NCBI RefSeq assembly: GCF_000373105.1
Contig: NZ_KB890423.1
Span: 1 to 64,000 of the forward strand
Direction of reading: 5' to 3'
Source: Neolewinella persica DSM 23188
GTDB taxonomy: Bacteria; Bacteroidota; Bacteroidia; Chitinophagales; Saprospiraceae
Length of the DNA stretch: 64,000 nt
Part shown: positions 61,938 through 64,000 of the stretch, in pieces
How positions within the stretch are numbered: the stretch's first letter is position 1
Layout of the letters: each line of letters starts with the position of its first letter
Position numbers and translations under genes: made by a program
Notes under the pieces: generated by a model
Databases searched by the model: none
Told to the model about the DNA's origin: nothing
Seen by the model: the letters and a program-made list of their open reading frames with translations, nothing else

Positions 61938-63374
61938 ATGCAATTCGGATATAAAAAACTGTACCTCGACGGCCAATTGGTCGATGCTGCAAGCGGAAAG
62001 ACCTTTGACGTGGTTTGCCCCGGAGACGAGACCGTGATCGCTTCCGTCGCCTGGGCAGGAAAGGCGGACACCGCTCGGGCATTGGAATCTGCCCAAAATG
62101 GTTTCGAAACCTGGTCCGTCTTGCCGCTCACCGCCCGGCTTGATTGGATGGACAAGCTCCGAAATAAGATCTTGGAGCGCCGGGAATATTTACGCCACGC
62201 CATCTCGAATGAGATGGGCAAAGTCTGGGCCGGTACCGACGAGGACCTCACCAGCATCACCAATTCTTTGCAATACTACGCCGACGAAATTCGGAAGCGT
62301 GGAGACATTGAGATAAAGGACCGGGAAGGCACCCATCGTCACCGAATTGTGGATCAACCGCTTGGGGTTACGGTCGCTTTTCTGGCCTATAACTTCCCCT
62401 TGTTGAATCTGGGGTTTAAGCTCGGACCGGCGCTAGCTACGGGCTGTTCCATCATAATAAAACCATCGGAGTTTTCACCACTCTCAGCTTACATTATCGG
62501 AGAACTTTGCCACGAGATCGGCTTTCCTGCCGGCGTCATCACGATCCTTTGCGGAGACGTGAAGGAGGTGGGGGTCCCGCTATGTGAAAGCACTATTCCG
62601 AAGCTTATTACCATGATTGGTTCTACGGAAACTGCCCAAAAACTCATTCAGCAAAGTAGTGCTACCTCCCTGAAACGCTTCAGTATGGAGTGCGGTGGCA
62701 ACGCGCCTTTTATCGTCTGCGAAGACGCTGACCTGGAGGCTGCTATCAACCTCGGTGCAGCGCTGAAAACGGGCAATTCCGGTCAGATTTGCGTAGCTCC
62801 GAACCGCTTCCTTGTTCACGAATCGGTCATCGATGATTTCACCGAAGGTATTCGAGCAAAGTTTGCCGCAACGAAAACCGGTTTCGGGGAAAGCGAACAA
62901 CCTGATATGGGGCCGTTGACCAACCAGAGCTCAGTGGATAAAATAGCGGAAATTGTTCAGGAGGCGCGGGCGCAGGGTGCAAAGCTGGTTTTTGGAGGCA
63001 GGGCAATCGATCGGCCAGGGTATTACTTTGAGCCGACGATTCTTCGCCTCGACGATGCCCACGCCCCGGTACTTCAGCGGGAGATATTCGGACCGGTAGC
63101 TACCATCCTCCCTTTTTTTACCCGCGAGGAGGCGATCAAGATTGCCAATGACACTGATGGTGGCCTGGCTTCTTACGTCTTCACCAATGACCAGGGCAAT
63201 GCAGATCACTTTGCTGCCCGCCTCGAATTTGGGGAAGTCCAGATCAATGGCGTCAAGTACGACATCTATCTTCCACATGGCGGCATCAAGAACAGCGGTT
63301 TTGGGGTAGATTGCTCCGAATATGCACTTGATGATTACCTGATCCGGAAACGAGTCAGTCAGGCCATATCTTAA
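61938..63374 (+). CDS. NAD(P)-dependent aldehyde dehydrogenase
   Basis: 478 aa, standard ALDH length. The oxyanion Asn region is AYNFPLLNLG, followed by KPSEFSPLSA, the general base Glu251 in SMECGGNAPF, the catalytic Cys285 in NSGQICVAPNRF, and the cofactor segment REIFGPVATILPFF. It is closest in pattern to succinate-semialdehyde/lactaldehyde-type dehydrogenases. In this locus it could oxidise an aldehyde from sugar-acid cleavage (for example lactaldehyde), an inference. A variant motif copy lies in frame at 62962-62982 (EARAQGAK). Confidence 0.88.
   Translation: MQFGYKKLYLDGQLVDAASGKTFDVVCPGDETVIASVAWAGKADTARALESAQNGFETWSVLPLTARLDWMDKLRNKILERREYLRHAISNEMGKVWAGTDEDLTSITNSLQYYADEIRKRGDIEIKDREGTHRHRIVDQPLGVTVAFLAYNFPLLNLGFKLGPALATGCSIIIKPSEFSPLSAYIIGELCHEIGFPAGVITILCGDVKEVGVPLCESTIPKLITMIGSTETAQKLIQQSSATSLKRFSMECGGNAPFIVCEDADLEAAINLGAALKTGNSGQICVAPNRFLVHESVIDDFTEGIRAKFAATKTGFGESEQPDMGPLTNQSSVDKIAEIVQEARAQGAKLVFGGRAIDRPGYYFEPTILRLDDAHAPVLQREIFGPVATILPFFTREEAIKIANDTDGGLASYVFTNDQGNADHFAARLEFGEVQINGVKYDIYLPHGGIKNSGFGVDCSEYALDDYLIRKRVSQAIS
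62962..62982 (-). repeat. In-frame variant motif copy in the aldehyde dehydrogenase gene
   Basis: Two mismatches and one inserted base relative to the reverse consensus. It encodes ARAQGA. Confidence 0.5.
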
Positions 63375-63378
63375 CCTT

Positions 63379-64000
63379 ATGATTCTACCGACTCATTTCA
63401 TAAGTTGCGACTGGGGGACGACAAACTTTCGCCTGCGGTTAGTTGTCACCGATAGCCTGGCGGTCCTCGCCGAACGTACCACCGAACTCGGCGTGCGTGA
63501 GCTCAACGAACGGTTTAGGCTGAGTGGCGAATCCGACCGATGCTCCTTCTTTGTAGCTTACCTCCGTACTCAAATAGCTAAACTTCCCTCAGCACATCAC
63601 GGCGCTCCAATCGTGATCAGTGGAATGGCATCTGCCAATATTGGTATGCGGGACCTGGCTTATGGTAACTTACCTATCGGAGCCGAAGGAGCCAATTTCA
63701 TCTTCGAAGACCTCATTTCCTGGCCTGGTCAGCAAGTCCGGCTCATTTCAGGGATCAAAAGTGCCACGGGAATGATGCGTGGCGAAGAAACCCAGGCACT
63801 TGGCCTGCTGGAAATCATGAGTGGATCCAAAGATGGTGTCCTGCTTCTACCAGGTACCCATAGTAAACACCTCACTTTCGAGAATGACCAGTTTACTGAC
63901 TTCACCAGTTTTATGACAGGAGAGCTGTTTGAGATCATCTCTAAAAAGAGCATTTTGTCCAACTCCGTAGCACCAGGAGAATGGAATGTCCAGACGGGAG
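63379..64000 (+). CDS. dgoK: 2-dehydro-3-deoxygalactonokinase, N-terminal part (cut by window end)
   Basis: The frame opens at ATG 63379, five bases after the aldehyde dehydrogenase stop codon, and runs off the right edge with 207 residues visible. ISCDWGTTNFRLRLV (residues 8-22) is the phosphate-1 loop of the DgoK family. SGMASANIGMRDLAY, GMMRGEETQALGLL and LLPGTHSKHL also match. It phosphorylates 2-keto-3-deoxygalactonate to KDPGal, which an aldolase (expected just downstream) splits to pyruvate and glyceraldehyde 3-phosphate. It is in an operon with the upstream genes of the sugar-acid locus. Confidence 0.88.
   Translation, partial: MILPTHFISCDWGTTNFRLRLVVTDSLAVLAERTTELGVRELNERFRLSGESDRCSFFVAYLRTQIAKLPSAHHGAPIVISGMASANIGMRDLAYGNLPIGAEGANFIFEDLISWPGQQVRLISGIKSATGMMRGEETQALGLLEIMSGSKDGVLLLPGTHSKHLTFENDQFTDFTSFMTGELFEIISKKSILSNSVAPGEWNVQTG

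Overview
The window reads as a chromosomal segment of a marine Bacteroidota, most likely a Lewinella-like member of the Saprospiria. Supporting signs are several proteins with type IX secretion (T9SS) C-terminal domains, a PorP/SprF-like protein beside an SprB-like giant protein, TAnnTTTG promoter boxes instead of sigma-70 boxes, little Shine-Dalgarno signal, and an alginate lyase. The genus is an inference. No rRNA, CRISPR array, prophage or plasmid module was seen. The left edge cuts an IS3-family transposase and the right edge cuts a 2-dehydro-3-deoxygalactonokinase gene.

Layout. 1-400: end of an IS3 element and a paired inverted repeat. 429-4261: alginate/uronate locus (KDG kinase, UxuR/ExuR-like double operator, decayed MFS transporter, SDR reductase, PL7 alginate lyase lipoprotein). 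4371-11517: secreted PKD protein, then housekeeping genes (rlmH, lysA, MOSC protein, hemE). 11762-17682: C-terminally truncated ribokinase gene, SLC12-like transporter, acyl-CoA carboxylase beta subunit, tRNA-Leu(UAA), metallophosphatase. 17801-22647: PQQ dehydrogenase, then an unusual three-gene operon (membrane protein, stand-alone asparagine-synthetase-like PP-loop enzyme, cupin). 22872-37425: T9SS protein, typA, UvrD-like helicase, PQQ-type sugar dehydrogenase, GH5-like lipoprotein and small conserved proteins. 37448-47351: S41 peptidase, PorP/SprF-like protein, 1598-aa SprB-like protein, propeller-like lipoprotein. 47785-55957: propionyl-CoA/methylmalonyl-CoA module (carboxyltransferase, rhomboid, mutase large subunit, biotin carboxylase, short mutase subunit, biotin carrier). 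56401-64000: thioesterase, then a sugar-acid locus (GntP permease, AraC regulator, enolase-superfamily dehydratase, RhaT-like transporter, aldehyde dehydrogenase, DgoK).

How the genes work together. The alginate locus should depolymerise alginate, reduce the released keto-uronate to KDG and phosphorylate it. Its importer remnant is broken, so uptake would need another transporter. The 56-64 kb locus looks like the matching route for aldonic/deoxy-sugar acids through KDGal phosphorylation. The methylmalonyl module handles propionyl-CoA.

The most unusual signal cuts across all of this. A 20-bp GC-rich motif, TTGCACCTGCGGCCGCGCCC, occurs about 23 times in either orientation, 14 of them with two or fewer mismatches. 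Copies lie between genes, sometimes as inverted pairs, and also inside conserved coding sequences in frame. Other repeat families are present too: two copies of a perfect 23-bp-arm hairpin abutting stop codons, an 8-unit 46-bp tandem array, and quasi-periodic word repeats in several gaps.
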